Assembly (NCBI GenBank): GCA_015680685.1
Contig: MNCI01009225.1
Location: 314,707-378,706, forward strand
DNA: 64,000 nucleotides
From: Gnetum montanum
Lineage: Eukaryota; Streptophyta; Gnetopsida; Gnetales; Gnetaceae
Direction: 5' to 3'
Part shown: piece by piece, positions 23,200 through 35,151 of the stretch
How the letters are laid out: each line of letters starts with the position of its first letter
Numbering within the stretch: position 1 is the first letter of the stretch
The notes under the pieces: generated by a model
Told to the model about the DNA's origin: nothing
Databases searched by the model: none
The model's input: the letters and a program-made list of their open reading frames with translations, nothing else
Program-made: the position numbers and the translations under genes

Positions 23200-26100
23200 A
23201 AAATTTGACATGGCATGGAGGATTCTCCCCCATGACTAATCAATATCTATCACTTGATAGACCTTTGAGCATAGGACACGAAATTGAGCATTAGGTACTC
23301 TTAGAGAAGAAAGATATTCTCTATAATGCTTCAATTGTTTCTCATTGATCAAAATGATTTTATCCAACTCATCAGGATGATAAATGTGGACTACACTAAA
23401 TTGGTGATTGATGTGAACAATGTACAATTATTTCCATTGAAATTGAAACTTACTAAATGGGTGAAGTGAAGCATATTAACATAGAGGACCTTATCACTAG
23501 GTTTGAAATCAAACTCTCTAGTGTGAACATCATGGAAAACCTTGGTATAAGAGTGTTCTAATTCACTATGCATCAAGGAAATTTGATGGTTTTCATCAAG
23601 AAGATTGAGGTTAATCAACCTCTATTTTTGAGCATAATCTAAGGTCATGTCAAAATATATCACACTACAAAAGGTTTTCATTTCAAGATTAATGGGAATT
23701 CAAGAAACCTATCCATAGAATAACTCAAATAAATTATATCCCACATGATTTTTCCATCATATTTAATAGACCCAAAAAGTGTCATTAGACTTGTTGGCCC
23801 AATCTCTTTGGTACTTACTAACTTTTTTCCAAAGTATTCTAACAATTTCATAGTTAGTGACTTCCACTTAGCCATTGGTGTATGGGTAAGGGAAAGCTAA
23901 TTTATGATTAACACCATAAGATTCCAATAAATTCTTGAAAACGTTACTAGTAAAATGTGTACCATTATTAAAGATCAAGGTTTGTGGGATTCCAAACATA
24001 TGGAGCATCTAGTTGTAGAGGTAGTTTACTACACTAGTTGATGATAAATCCTTAATAGCAATAACTTTTATCATTTCATGCAATAATCTACACATATAAT
24101 GATGTATTCCTTGTTGTTGAAGGTTGGAGAGATGAAATTGATGAATTCAATCCTCCACACATCAAAGGGCTCTAGTGGTTGGATCCATTACTATGGCCCC
24201 TTCATATATGTGGACATACTTCCCTTGTGTTGGAACTTATCATAGCAATGTACAAATTATTGGGCATCACAAAATATGGTAGGTCAAAAATAGTACATGA
24301 GTAGTAACTTTGTTGTAGTTCTTTTTCTAGCATAGTGTCCATCACAGACACCATGGTGCACATGAGCCAAGACATTACCTTGATGTTCATTATGAATATA
24401 CTACCTTACTAGGCCATTAGGGCATTGCTTGTAGAGATGCTCTTTGATAACCAAGTAAAGCCTAACTTGATAATGGAATCATTAGATTTTACATTTATCC
24501 CATCCAATGGGAAGCTTCTAGGCCAATAGGTAATTAACAATGCTCATGTACCATGGGCATTTACATCCACTTTTTAATTTAAAAATAACCTTATAGATAT
24601 GATCACTTGGAAATTCATCAAGAAGTATACCATCTCCCTTGTTACTAATTTATAACCTACATAGATGATTTGCACCACATTCTTAGTTCCCTTACGATTA
24701 ATCATATGAAGATCAAATTCTTGTAAGAAAACCAATGTCTACTAAAGTGGTTACATAATCTAGGCTACTGTGATGAATGATCTTCTTCAAAAGGGGACTA
24801 GACCATATATTTAATGTTTCCATTATCCTCACAATCCACTCATTGTTAGAGATAGGAGTTATGAAAACATCCTGTAGAAGGTAGATGATTTTATGATTTT
24901 ACTTTTTGCCTCATCCTCCGTATTTAGATTAAGTTGGCATTATGGTATCCTCCAAGGTGTAACACTTAATTATATGTATATGCAATGCTAATAGATTAAA
25001 GAGTCAATTCCCATAAGTTCATCATGAGACTAGGCAAAGATTCTTTTTCACTTCACAACTACCATTTTTAATTTAGTGTTTTCGATGGTTATGAGAAAGG
25101 AATTAATGATGAAAAGGTAATCATCGATAAGGAACAGATACTCCAAGCCTTCTAAAAGTGGCTTGAGTTCAAGTGATGATGAGGCAATACCCTAGGACAA
25201 ATTACAAGTATCCTAGAATTCAAGATCATATTGCACCACTGCATCTACCTTTATGGTGTTTTACCTTTTCAAATTGGATGATTTAGAATCAAATAAGGTA
25301 AGAGTATTAATTATTATTTTAAAGAACTTATGTGTAGCTTCATAGACCAGATGTTCTTTAAGGTAGTTTATATCTTTGATGGCATAAAGATGCTTTGTGA
25401 TACAATAATTAGAACCATGCTTGCCACACAACTGGGAAGCATCACATGAGATCTACTTATAGTGGATATTCTTTGTTGCATCTTTCCTACCAATTTCAAG
25501 GGAGAAGCCTTGGAAGACTAACCTAGCATCAATGGTGCTCATCCAAGCTCTTTCCATAATGACAAGAAAACTATCTCCCACCCTATTTTTTTCTTTAATC
25601 ACCATGAAATCAGCAGGGTATGACCATCCCACCAAGGTAGTCATAACATCATTTACTTATCCCATGGGGTATCTATAAAATTGATCTACTAGCTCCAACT
25701 TGATGTTAGGACTCTTGAGAGAGGAAAGCCTCCAATCAAGGCCTTACTACAATGAAACAATATTAACTCTAGAGCTAGAGTCATAGAGAGCTAGCCAATG
25801 ATCTTTCTCACCAATTTGGATCTCCACCATGGGATTGCTAGGATCAATCTTCTTTTCACATATATGACCTTCTTTTACAACCCATGTGGCCACCTTGGAC
25901 ATTGTGATTGTTACAATGCCATTACTGTAAGGTGTCATCAGCTTTGAATAGCCAGCTATATTAGAAGAACCCTTCCCTAAAGTACATGGATTACCTTGAC
26001 AATGCTTATGGAATGGTATTAGGACCTGTTGGATTTTGACTCTTATTTTTCTTAAAGGATTATCTTCTCTACATGAAGAAGAGGATTACATGGACCTAGC

Positions 26101-26227
26101 CCCATGGCATTTACATTTGCATTTGCAAAAAAAATCTCCCACCATGAAACCTCAAATTCTCTTTTGCAACCAAGTTGAAAAGAGCTTTTCTTATCCATTG
26201 CTAATAAATCCAAATTTTTTGCAAGCA
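23200..26227 (-). pseudogene. Ty3/Gypsy (Athila-like) protease-RT-RNaseH-integrase fragment
   Basis: Reading the minus strand from right to left, a protease region at 25453-25938 has LALYDSSSRVNIVS (catalytic DSG changed to DSS) and SYPADFMVI...VIMERAWMSTI. A linker and the start of RT (about 24830-25170) follow, with FVITPISNNEWIV. The RNase H tail and pre-integrase region (about 24400-24600) has PWYMSIVNYLLA, then a zinc-binding segment and the integrase core start (about 24080-24300; PLEPFDVW, VDYCMK). The integrase C-terminal half (23678-23900) and tail extend to about 23236. Most of the RT palm and RNase H is missing, so an internal deletion is present. The protease is close to that of elements II and V, which suggests it comes from the autonomous group that supplied their enzymes. 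Confidence 0.75.
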
Positions 26228-27096
26228 TGATATTGTATCTACAGTATTACATCTATGATATCATAGCCCATCCCACATCTTCATTGATGTGATATCTTAG
26301 GAGCTATGCGACCTTATAAAAACTAACACTTGGTTGCGCTAGCAACAATAATTTCTTCCATCCCTTAGAAAAACTCTTGCAGTGTGTTCCTGTAGTTAGT
26401 GATAGAGTGAATCCCTGAAGTGTGGTATTAATCAATTGTACAACATTTTTATTCAAGTGGATTGTAGTTGGGCATAATTCATGTCTGATAAAAATGATTG
26501 AGATTGCTTTTCATCATTGCAACATCCACTTAGTTCTTTTATTACACTTAGCCAATTTCTTACTTAACTTAATTTTCATGTTTACTTTAGCTTAGTTCTT
26601 TACATTTCCAAAGCACTTTACTTTCAAGTTCATTAGTAAGGTGGACTGAGTATGAATGGTTTCAACTATTATGTATAATCATTTGGTAACCTAGAGGTGG
26701 TTTCACTTGATTCACTCAATAGTGAACTCACTTGGTAATCTTAGTAACGATTCCATGAGCCCAAGACATGATTAGCAAGCTAACACCAAATGCTCATTAC
26801 CAGAGGCTATAAAAGATTTACATTCTTTTTATTACTTAGACTTAGATTTTAATCTCACTTTCATTATGTTTACAACTAGGAGTAAATTGAGCCTAACAAT
26901 ATTAACATATCATATTATTCATTGAGAGTTAAAACATACGCTCGAACTTCACTAACTCAAAGTTGGAAGACAACAATCATGAACCTACTATCAATTCCTA
27001 GCATACTTACATTATTCATCCACAGATTACAATTTGGTCACATGCATGTAGTCATGACTTATATGGTGGAGTGTTAGGGTACCTCACCACTCATCA
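26228..27096 (+). repeat. 5' LTR of element VI (869 bp)
   Basis: It runs from TGATATTGTATC to ACTCATCA. It keeps a few ATGATATC repeats (26228-26300) at the outer end and family R-U5 blocks. An ACCTTATAAAAAC TATA-like motif lies at about 26310-26322. It is more diverged than the II, III and V LTRs. Confidence 0.8.
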
Positions 27097-27097
27097 T

Positions 27098-27115
27098 TGG
27101 CACCGTTGTCATGGA
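27098..27115 (+). other. primer binding site of element VI
   Basis: TGGCACCGTTGTCATGGA, one base after the LTR end, resembles the complement of a tRNA-Asp 3' end. Confidence 0.75.
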
Positions 27116-27245
27116 TGTATCAAAGTTTACTTAGAAGTTGATCTTATAGAGTTCATTGAATCAAAAACAACAAAGTTTATATTTTACATTTTTAATCAAT
27201 TTTAATAATACATACACATACACTTAAAGTGTCAAAGACATAACA

Positions 27246-29305
27246 TGGCTTCAACACTCAAGGAGAAGTTATCACTTACCAAACAGACAAAAAGAGTCAT
27301 GAAAAGAGACATGATGAAGAAGAATGAAGTTTTACTATGCAAACTAGGATTTCATACACTCATACAGATCCATATTACCCTAATTTTACATTTATCTTCC
27401 ATGAAGATGAATAACTAAGGTGGAGAGATTTGCAGGGCAACATCATTTTACCTCCTATATGTTTAGCACCATCTGTGCTTTAGGAAACCTTAATGGGAAT
27501 GAACCTTGACCATGTACAAGAAGGGTATCATGTTACTAAACACATGAATAGGCTTTATCACCCATAGAAGCACACGAAAGAAGGGATGCTGCCCTGGATA
27601 CAAGACATGAAACCAACAAAGGAAAGAAAGTCAACCATAGTGCTTTCCTAGAGGAAATTAATGATGATGCATTCTTAATGGAAAAATTCCACCACAATCA
27701 TGAATCCCATTCATAAACACCTATCATTTTTCTAGAAGAAGCTATCAAGGTATAGTTTCCTTCAATCTTGTAAAGACACTAAGAAGAGATTCAAAAGACT
27801 CTAAACATAGGCAAAGCTCAAGGCTTGAAGCTTCGATAGAATCACAAAGGGATGAATGACAAAGTCATAGAAGGAGAATCAACTAACATCATTTTCCAAT
27901 TGCTTCCTCTTCCTCCTCATGGTCATTACTGAAATTCAATAGAAGGGAATGAAGACCTAGAAATTATAATAGGAAAAGATGTAGGGATCATCAAAGGCAT
28001 GAATATCATAGAAGGTACCTTGATGATGAAGAAGATGAGTATGAGCAAAGAAGAGATAGAATTAGGTGTGAAGAGAGAGGGCACTATGAGCACCAAAATG
28101 GTCACCACTACAATTACATTTACAAATCCAATGATCATGAAGAACCCCTACTAGTCACTCACAATATGATCAATATCAAGGAAGTAGTGTATATTCCAAC
28201 TAGGTACATAAAGGATAGTCACATCAAATAACTAGACATGAATAACATTCCTAAATTTGAAGATGGATACAATGCAAATCCATAGCACCATCTTTAAGAA
28301 TTTCATGATGCCTATGCCCTTCAAAATATTGACAATGATTGGCAAAAACTAAAGTTATTTCTTAAAACACTCATCAAGGAGGTAGAGAGCTCATAAAAAT
28401 CCTTAAAACCAAAGTTAATTTGAAGATGAGGTACCATGCTAGATATTTTCAATGATAAGTATCAAACCTACTATAGAGTGTGGAATTTAAGAAAACAAAT
28501 CCAAGGATGGAAGCAAGGAACACATAAATCCCTTGACGTAGCAATGGACAGATATTATTCTTTACTGCATAGGTGCCCAAGCCATGGATTCTCACAAAGG
28601 AAACAACTAAAGCNTAGCAATGGACAGATACTATTCTTTACTACATAGGTGCCCAAGCCATGGATTCTCACAAAGGAAACAACTAAAGCATATCATTAAT
28701 GGGCTACAAAAAAATACTAGAGAAACCTTTAGGGTCTATGCCCAAGGAAGATTATGAAAAATGACAATCCATCAAATTCAATGGTCAATAGACCAAGTGG
28801 CAAAAGATGAAGAAGAATTAAAGGAAAGAGAATTAGCTGAAAAGTACAACTAAGATCCTTCAACAAGGAAACAAGATGTTAGAATGTGTGATAAATACAA
28901 AGATGAAATCTTAGAGGGTTTCATCAAAAAGAAGACTCTACCAATTCAAAAATTAGTCAATGATATAACAAGAAAGGTAGAGAAAATGTGGGACTCAGTG
29001 ATGAGATATTCACTATAGCTCTCAAAATAGTCGAAGGAGGAATGAAAAAGTGTTAAATAAGGGTGAAGATAAGGAGAGGAGAAGAGATAATGGACGAGAG
29101 AATTATAAAAATAAAGGAAAAGTTACTGTAGTTAAGGAATGTATAAACCCTAGTTTAGAAGAGGAGGAAGGATGTAAAGTGTGCTAATATGAACATCGTA
29201 AGAGAAGTTGTTGTGTTATGTTCCACTTGCAAGAATTTGGGGCATATGCACTTATCTAGAGATTTGTCAAGAAAAAAATGCCAATACGGGCTACCTTATT
29301 CATCG
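27246..29305 (+). pseudogene. gag remnant of element VI
   Basis: It begins with a candidate ATG at 27246. The N-terminal module is recognisable (HEDE, WRDLQGNIILPP, about 27400-27460), then charged linkers (27900-28140), then the gag core (28200-28740) with FNDKYQTYYRV, KQIQGWKQGTH and RYYSLLHRCPSHGFSQ. The motif EEGCKVC and HLQEFGAYAL (about 29165-29255) matches the zinc-knuckle-like end of the other copies. It has many stops and frameshifts. A 75 bp duplication around N at 28614 interrupts the gag core and is probably an assembly artefact. Confidence 0.75.
28539..28689. other. single N flanked by a 75 bp direct duplication
   Basis: N at 28614 separates 28539-28613 and 28615-28689, which differ at only two positions. 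It is a likely unmerged contig overlap. Confidence 0.8.
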
Positions 29306-32030
29306 GGTAGTCTCGTTTGGATCATTCAAAGATGTATATTCATTTGGACTTGAAGGTATTTCCATTTTGGGGGATTCATATGTGTTTACTTCTTCTTCTT
29401 GATTTTCAATTTTAATTCTAAAATCTTCATGTTTAATATCCTTTTCCAGTGTATAATCAAAGTCAAAGATATCTATGTATAAGTCCTATGTTTGGTCTAT
29501 TTTCTTAATTCTATAACTAATAAGTGGATTAGAGCATTCCATGCATCTTTTAAAAAGTTTTGTACTTTCATTTTCAAGCCACTGGGTGTCCTCTGGTTTA
29601 GTGGCTACTAAGTAGAATTATTTTTTCTCATACACTTGTTCTTTAAATTTGTTGTGGATTGGTATAGGGGTTGTGTTGATATTTTGAACTTGTAGCCCAC
29701 AATTGAACCATTTATTATTCTTGGTGATGCATGTATTCTTCTGTCTCTTCATAGTGATAGGTTCATTTTTTATGTCTTGTGTTAGAGTGGTAATGGTTAT
29801 TGGCTTTTGCATATGATCAGGAGACATTGTTTCTATGAGGAAGGGTGTTGCACTAGATTAGCCTTATGTTGGTTTTGATCTGCCAGTAGGTTTACGAGTT
29901 TTGTGCTCATGCATGAAAACTGTTCTAAAGAAAGGATGCTTTTGAGGTTGTGGTGGAGATCTACTAGCCTTATCATTTTTTTGGATGTTGACAGCACAAG
30001 TGGCAATTTTCCATTAATGTTGTGGTGCCAAACCTTCTTGTGTTGCTAGCAACAACATGTGATGGACGTAAGTATAAGAATATTGAGGATATGACAAAGG
30101 ATGAGAGGCATGAGGTGGTGATCCCACATAATATGCTGTAAGTTGATGAAATTTAGGAGAGTGATTGTAGGGATTTGAGGTAGAGNTATGCTGCAAGTTG
30201 ATGAAATTTAGGAGAGTGATTGTAGGGATTTGAGGTAGAGGGAGTAGAACCAGTTGGGAAAATAGGTTGTTGAACATAATATCCATATGAGTCAAGCTGG
30301 CAATAAAGGTAGTGCTAGTTTGATGATGGACTCTCCCACGACTGTGGGTTTTTCCACAACAATTTATAGTAGTTTTGAGGCTGATAAGAAGTCCCAATCA
30401 AATGGTATGGTTGGTTGTAGGACTTTCTATAATTACCTTATGAGTAAAGTAATTTCCTAAGCATTTTCTTTTGTACGAACTTGGGATTCAAAGCAAAGAC
30501 CCCATATTGATGTAGATGTAACATAATTGGGTAATAGCCCTTTCAATGGTCATATAGGTAGATGTCACATCCATCATTCTCTTTTGTGGTTGAGTTTGTA
30601 GTCTCATCACCTACAACCATTTTTTCTTTTTGTCAATAAGCACTTTTATTAGTTTCTTGGTTCTTTTTCGTCTTCTTGTTTTAATCACTTGATTCTTTTT
30701 ATGTTATCCTCTCCTCTATAATTTTTACATAAGTTGTAACTTTATCATTCATCAACTCCCACATCTTATCTATCCTTCCTTCAAGCTCATCGATAGACTT
30801 TTGTATTGGCAAGGTTTGTTGAATCACCTCCTTGAAAGTTACCTCTTTTTCCTCATTATAGATATGGATCCTCTTCTTTTGAAAAGTTGGATCCTAGTTA
30901 TATTCCTCTACACTTTCTCATTTACATATTTCTCCTTCTTCTTTTGTTGCTCGCTTGATTAGCCTTTGTTTTTAATGGGCTTTTAGTTCATATAATCGAC
31001 CTTGGGCATAAATCCTAAGGGACTCTCTCATTTCATTACAAAGCCCATCTATGATGTGGAAAAGTTGCTCTTTTTGAGAGAAATCATGGCTTGGACATCT
31101 ATGTAGTAGAGAATAGTATATATCCAAGGTCACATCCAAGGATTCAGGTTTTTCTTACTTCCAACCTTGGATTTGTTTTCTTAGGTTGGACACTCTTGCA
31201 TAGGTTTGGTATTTTTCGTTGAAGAGTTCTAGCATTGTGGACCATCGGTCGATTGAATCTGGTTTCAATGATCTATACCAACTTTCAGTTTTGTCAATTA
31301 GTGTCCTAGGGAAGAGCTTAAGCTTTTTCCACTTATGTTCAATGTTATGTAAAGTGTAGACATCATGAAAGGCTTGTAAATGATGTTGTGGATCATAATT
31401 ATAGGCTCCCCTAAATTTAGGAATGTTTTCCATATTAAGCCATTTGATGCACCTATCCCTTTGATGCCTTTGGTGTATTTGAACTACCTCCCAAATCTAT
31501 GTCAGGTCCTTAGTAGCCAACAAGGATTCATTTGTATGAGATACATCATGATGATAATCTATATTTCTATTTATCTGATTGTGATGATCTTGTCTATGAT
31601 CATTTTGATATCTTTGATTTTTCCCTTGGGTTTGATTTCTATCTTTATCTTGACCCCATAGTGGAGCTCTATCTCTATACCTACATTCATCTTTATTAGA
31701 ACTAGATGTTGAAGAGGAAGAGGAAGATGATGAACTGGGAGAATCTCCATGGCTTCTATATCTTCCCCCATGGTTCCATGATCTATCTTTTCTAGGTTTA
31801 GAGAAGATCCTAGGCCTTGAGGCTCTCCTTGATTTAGGACTTACTCCATCTCCTTTAGGATTTTCTACACTAGTTGAATGTAATCCTTAAATGAAGTAAG
31901 GGTCAAAATGAGCATCTGAAATCCCTACTTGAGGTTGTTCACTCCAATTCTCTTTAGTATAGACCCTTTCATTTCTGCTACCAGAGTTTTCATCATATGA
32001 TGCGTTATTGATCTTATGTGAAGAAGACAT
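29306..32030 (-). pseudogene. gag (and linker) remnant of element IV
   Basis: It starts at 32030 with MSSSHKINN. Its N-terminus lacks the HQDEQLxWRDLQGN module of II, V and VI and instead has a Ser-rich segment before DECRYRDR (about 31680-31800), as in element VII. The gag core is open at 31155-31433 (GAYNYDPQHHLQAF, KLKLFPRTL, WSTMLELFNEKYQTYARV). Downstream are charged helices, a Pro/His-rich spacer (30014-30397) and, at about 29520-29600, KPEDTQWLENES, matching the region after protease in II. The catalytic part of the protease (DSG and MGRAWL) is not seen, so it has probably been deleted. Confidence 0.75.
30132..30240. other. single N flanked by a 54 bp direct duplication
   Basis: N at 30186 separates 30132-30185 and 30187-30240, nearly identical. 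It shows the same unmerged-overlap pattern as at 11370 and 28614. Confidence 0.8.
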
Positions 32031-32143
32031 GATTTTATTTGTTAACGTGTGTGCCTTAAAATATTAATATTTTCTAAAATATATACCATTAATACTCCTA
32101 TAACAATCGTGTATAATATAACTAATCTAGATAACTAATACCA

Positions 32144-32161
32144 TCCCCAACAATAGTGCCA
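32144..32161 (-). other. primer binding site of element IV
   Basis: The minus strand reads TGGCACTATTGTTGGGGA, one base from the LTR. It is tRNA-Asp-like with transitions. Confidence 0.7.
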
Positions 32162-32162
32162 A

Positions 32163-33118
32163 TGATTAGAGGCAAGTAACCCCTAGGCCCAACCATACGA
32201 ATCACAAGTGTTCACGCACGATCCTATCAAATTCTATGGATGGGACTAGTTGTGGCATCTAGATTGTTATGCCTTGATTACAGTTCATTGTCTTCCCACT
32301 TGGACTAGTGGTAGTTTTCTCACATATTGTTTAATCCAAAGTGAGGCATATGATTCTTGATGTTGTTTTAGCTTTATGCTACTTCTAATAATAATAGAGA
32401 AATTCATTATTTAATCTAATTAACAATGGAAATAAAGTCTAAACTAGCCTATGGGTGATGAGCGTTTGTTCCTAGCTTGCCATACACGTCCTGAATCCAC
32501 ATATTCACTACTAGGATTACCAAGTTTGATGCTACTAGGCAAACCAAGCAATAATGTTGTTGGGATTACTAGGAAAATATGTGTTTATGCTTGAAACTTG
32601 TCACACTCATTCTGCCAATTCATTAATATGAATGGAAACATAAATATTAACTAAGTAGATGGAATATAAATTGCATTAAAAGTAATTTAATCTAAGTCAA
32701 AGTGCTATAATGAATAAGAATCAATCTTGATCTTATTGTTGTTCATGGAATGTGTCTAGGTGCATTACCACTTGAATAAGATGTCATACAGTTGACTCCC
32801 CCCCCTAATACGGGCACTCACTAACTATTCTCTAAGACTATGGAATAAAACTGCAAGGGTTCAGCTACTCTATTGACCAAAAGATGCAAATACATGGCAA
32901 GAGCATGCATATTTATAGGCAGAGGTAGAAATTACATCAACGCATCATCCCATGTGTCAACGGGATCGCATCGATGCAGCTACAACATTGTAGATGCAAC
33001 GTAGCATCTGTGATATAGTAGCTAGCAGAGATGCATCAACAGGGATGCTACAATGCAAATGTGATGTAGCATCTATGACATCACATCTACAATATCTTAG
33101 CCAACTGATGCTTCATCA
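32163..33118 (-). repeat. 5' LTR of element IV (956 bp)
   Basis: Plus-strand ends are TGATTAGAGG and CTTCATCA. The U3 portion (about 32940-33115) is made of short GCATCTACGATGT-like repeats and palindromes, different in sequence from the GATATC arrays but in the same place. Confidence 0.78.
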
Positions 33119-33439
33119 ACTCTTTAATAGTTTTTACATCTATGACATTGTAGAGAACATCAATAGATAAACAAAGGCCAAATAAGAGACAAAGCCGTCT
33201 TGCCAAGCTTCTTCTTGTTTCCATCACTTATTCTTGAAGGTTTTTTTGCAATCCCATATGTAATTAGTGCCTAGCATTGCTTCTGGTATAACATATTTAC
33301 CATTAGGACTTTCTAGATCTTCCAACTAGAACTTGTCAACTTCTAGATCTTCACTTTTTCCATCTCATCTAAAGTGCACAAACTTAGAATAGGGACTATG
33401 CCCAAAAAACTATCTAGAAACGCCAAAAAAAAAACTATT

Positions 33440-33451
33440 GCTCCAATACCA
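33440..33451 (-). other. tRNA-iMet-like primer site next to the family F LTR
   Basis: The minus strand reads TGGTATTGGAGC, matching the initiator-Met primer site TGGTATCAGAGC at ten of twelve bases, five bases from the LTR edge. It suggests this LTR was the 5' LTR of a minus-strand element whose body is lost or truncated to the left. Confidence 0.5.
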
Positions 33452-33456
33452 GTTAT

Positions 33457-33860
33457 TGCACAAAATATGAAAAAGAGAAATAAAAAGATGATGAAAAGAA
33501 AAGAATAAAAATAGTAGAGGAACAACAATAGGATTTATGTGGTAAAACCCTTTGATGTAAAGGAAAACATCCATGGGAAAGTAGTAGTATAGTAATCTCC
33601 AGAGAAATATAACATCGCTATAAACAATGCTTTAGCCTTGAAAGAAGAACTATCTCACTACTTTCTTAAGTAACAAAAACCCACAAAAAACCAAGGACCC
33701 AAGGCCCTTTATATAGGAATGAACAAGTCCTAAAATCATAGAGAAAATTTCCAACTACCTTAGGACTAAATTATTTTCTAAAACAATGGCTATTATGAGC
33801 CATTATAATTAGAAACATGGCTAAAAAAGAAAACAAGGTATAGTTGTTATCTATTATAAA
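33457..33860 (-). repeat. LTR of family F, uninterrupted copy
   Basis: It starts TGCACAAAATATG on the plus strand. On the minus strand it has the TATA box CCTATATAAAGG (about 33707-33718). It aligns first with 9464-9661 and then with 22005-22255, so it serves as the empty-site reference for the nested block. The right boundary is approximate. Confidence 0.6.
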
Positions 33861-34177
33861 ATATCCTTTTCTAAATTTGTCTTCATGGCAATAGTGAAAC
33901 CTTCATTAACAATTATTGTAAAAGATCAAATTGATTCATTAGACCATTGAATTTTTATGGTTAGAATCATTGTTTTTTAATCTAAAGAATGATCAGATTT
34001 AACAATCAGTCATTGGATTGGAATTTATGCTCACTTGACTCTATCATTTTTATTAAAATTATTATTTTTAATGGAAAATTAATTATTTTTAAAGCGATTT
34101 TTCTAACTTTGTTTGGGCTTGTAGATTTTATGTCGATTGTCAAGTGGTCCTGACACAATATATTTTCTAACTATTTA

Positions 34178-34328
34178 TACAGTAACAATGAGGTGTTAGC
34201 TTAGTAGCAAGGGTCTTGGCCTCGTAACCCCAGGTCATAGGTTTGATTCTATGAGGTAACACTAAGTTATAAACTTTTATAAATCTTGGGGTGTACCTAT
34301 GGTTCAATTATTTTGGGTTCTAACACCC
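34178..34328 (+). mobile_element. tRNA-derived SINE with 8 bp target duplication
   Basis: A box A-like TAGCTTAGTAGCAAGGG (34197-34213) and a box B-like GGTTTGATTCT (34240-34250) stand about 30 bp apart, as in plant tRNA SINEs. The element is flanked by ACTATTTA (34170-34177 and 34329-34336). Length of about 150 bp fits the class. It lies inside the ankyrin intron. Confidence 0.75.
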
Positions 34329-34336
34329 ACTATTTA

Positions 34337-35151
34337 AACACTCAAATTATCAAGAAAAAAAAGCTGTAGTTTTAAGGTTTGCAACTCATCTAACACAACT
34401 CTATGTTCTCTTTAAATTCTAAAATAATATCATATTGGCTATATGTTAGTGGGAAATTGTTAAGTTGGTTAAGTATGTTGATCTAATATAACATAACGAT
34501 TTGCTTAAGTATAGTTCGATATATAATCACTTAGTTTTGGTTATAATTCCCCCCTTCTCTCTCTATAAAAAACAAAAGATTTTGGTTTGACACTTTAGAG
34601 CTCTACTTACTTAGCATATGTAGTTTATAGGTTAAAAGAAAAAATTCCATTTAAAAAGTTGTGCTCTTATAACACCATTATATCCTAAAAAGTATATGTC
34701 CAAAAGGTATAAATAATCATATAGGTTGAGTTAGACACCTTCTGATAAATACCTCAATGTATTTGATATTCTCAAAAAAAAAAAATTTCTTAATTTTAAT
34801 AGTCTTTTATTCTTGCATAATTTTCTTATTTACAAATAGGAGAGCATCTTATATTTTTCATTCTCCTCCATTTGAGCTTTCCCTCCTATTTTTGTTTTGG
34901 GTTATAATGTTTTAAAATGTTTGTTTCTCAATGCATAATAAAATACGGTAAATTAATGCCTCAAAGCTCGATTTCATTTAAAAGCATTAAAAAAGAATTT
35001 CCTTGGCAAAAACCTTAACTGATGTACTTTGAATTATACATGATCATGATAACATAATATAAATAAATAAAACTGTTCTATAAATTTTCCTTTCAATTGC
35101 AACGTGTAATAAAGAAGATGCCCTTCTGAAGCTGCCTTGTGTGTTGAAAAG
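34337..35151. other. 3' end of the long intron
   Basis: AT-rich sequence with no element recognised. It ends in the pyrimidine-rich CTGCCTTGTGTGTTG and AAG, a candidate acceptor that keeps phase 0 with the donor at 9118. Another acceptor candidate is the AAG at 35131. Confidence 0.5.

Larger units (their letters stand above)
26228..29305 (+). mobile_element. Element VI: gag-type LTR element, 3'-truncated
   Basis: A plus-strand relative of II and V with its 5' LTR, primer site and gag up to the YxH..CC segment. Homology stops near 29305, where it meets element IV in the opposite orientation, so the protease, tail and 3' LTR are missing. It inserted next to, or into, the Gypsy pol fragment ending at 26227. 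Confidence 0.8.
29306..33118 (-). mobile_element. Element IV: gag-type LTR element, 3'-truncated
   Basis: A minus-strand member with its 5' LTR on the right (32163-33118), primer site, Ser-rich N-terminus, gag, and a residue of the post-protease linker on the left. Its 3' LTR and polypurine tract are absent; the element ends tail-to-tail against element VI near 29305. Confidence 0.8.

Noticed and set aside
28539-28689. Possible tandem duplication in gag
   Set aside because: The single N between the copies makes an assembly join more likely.
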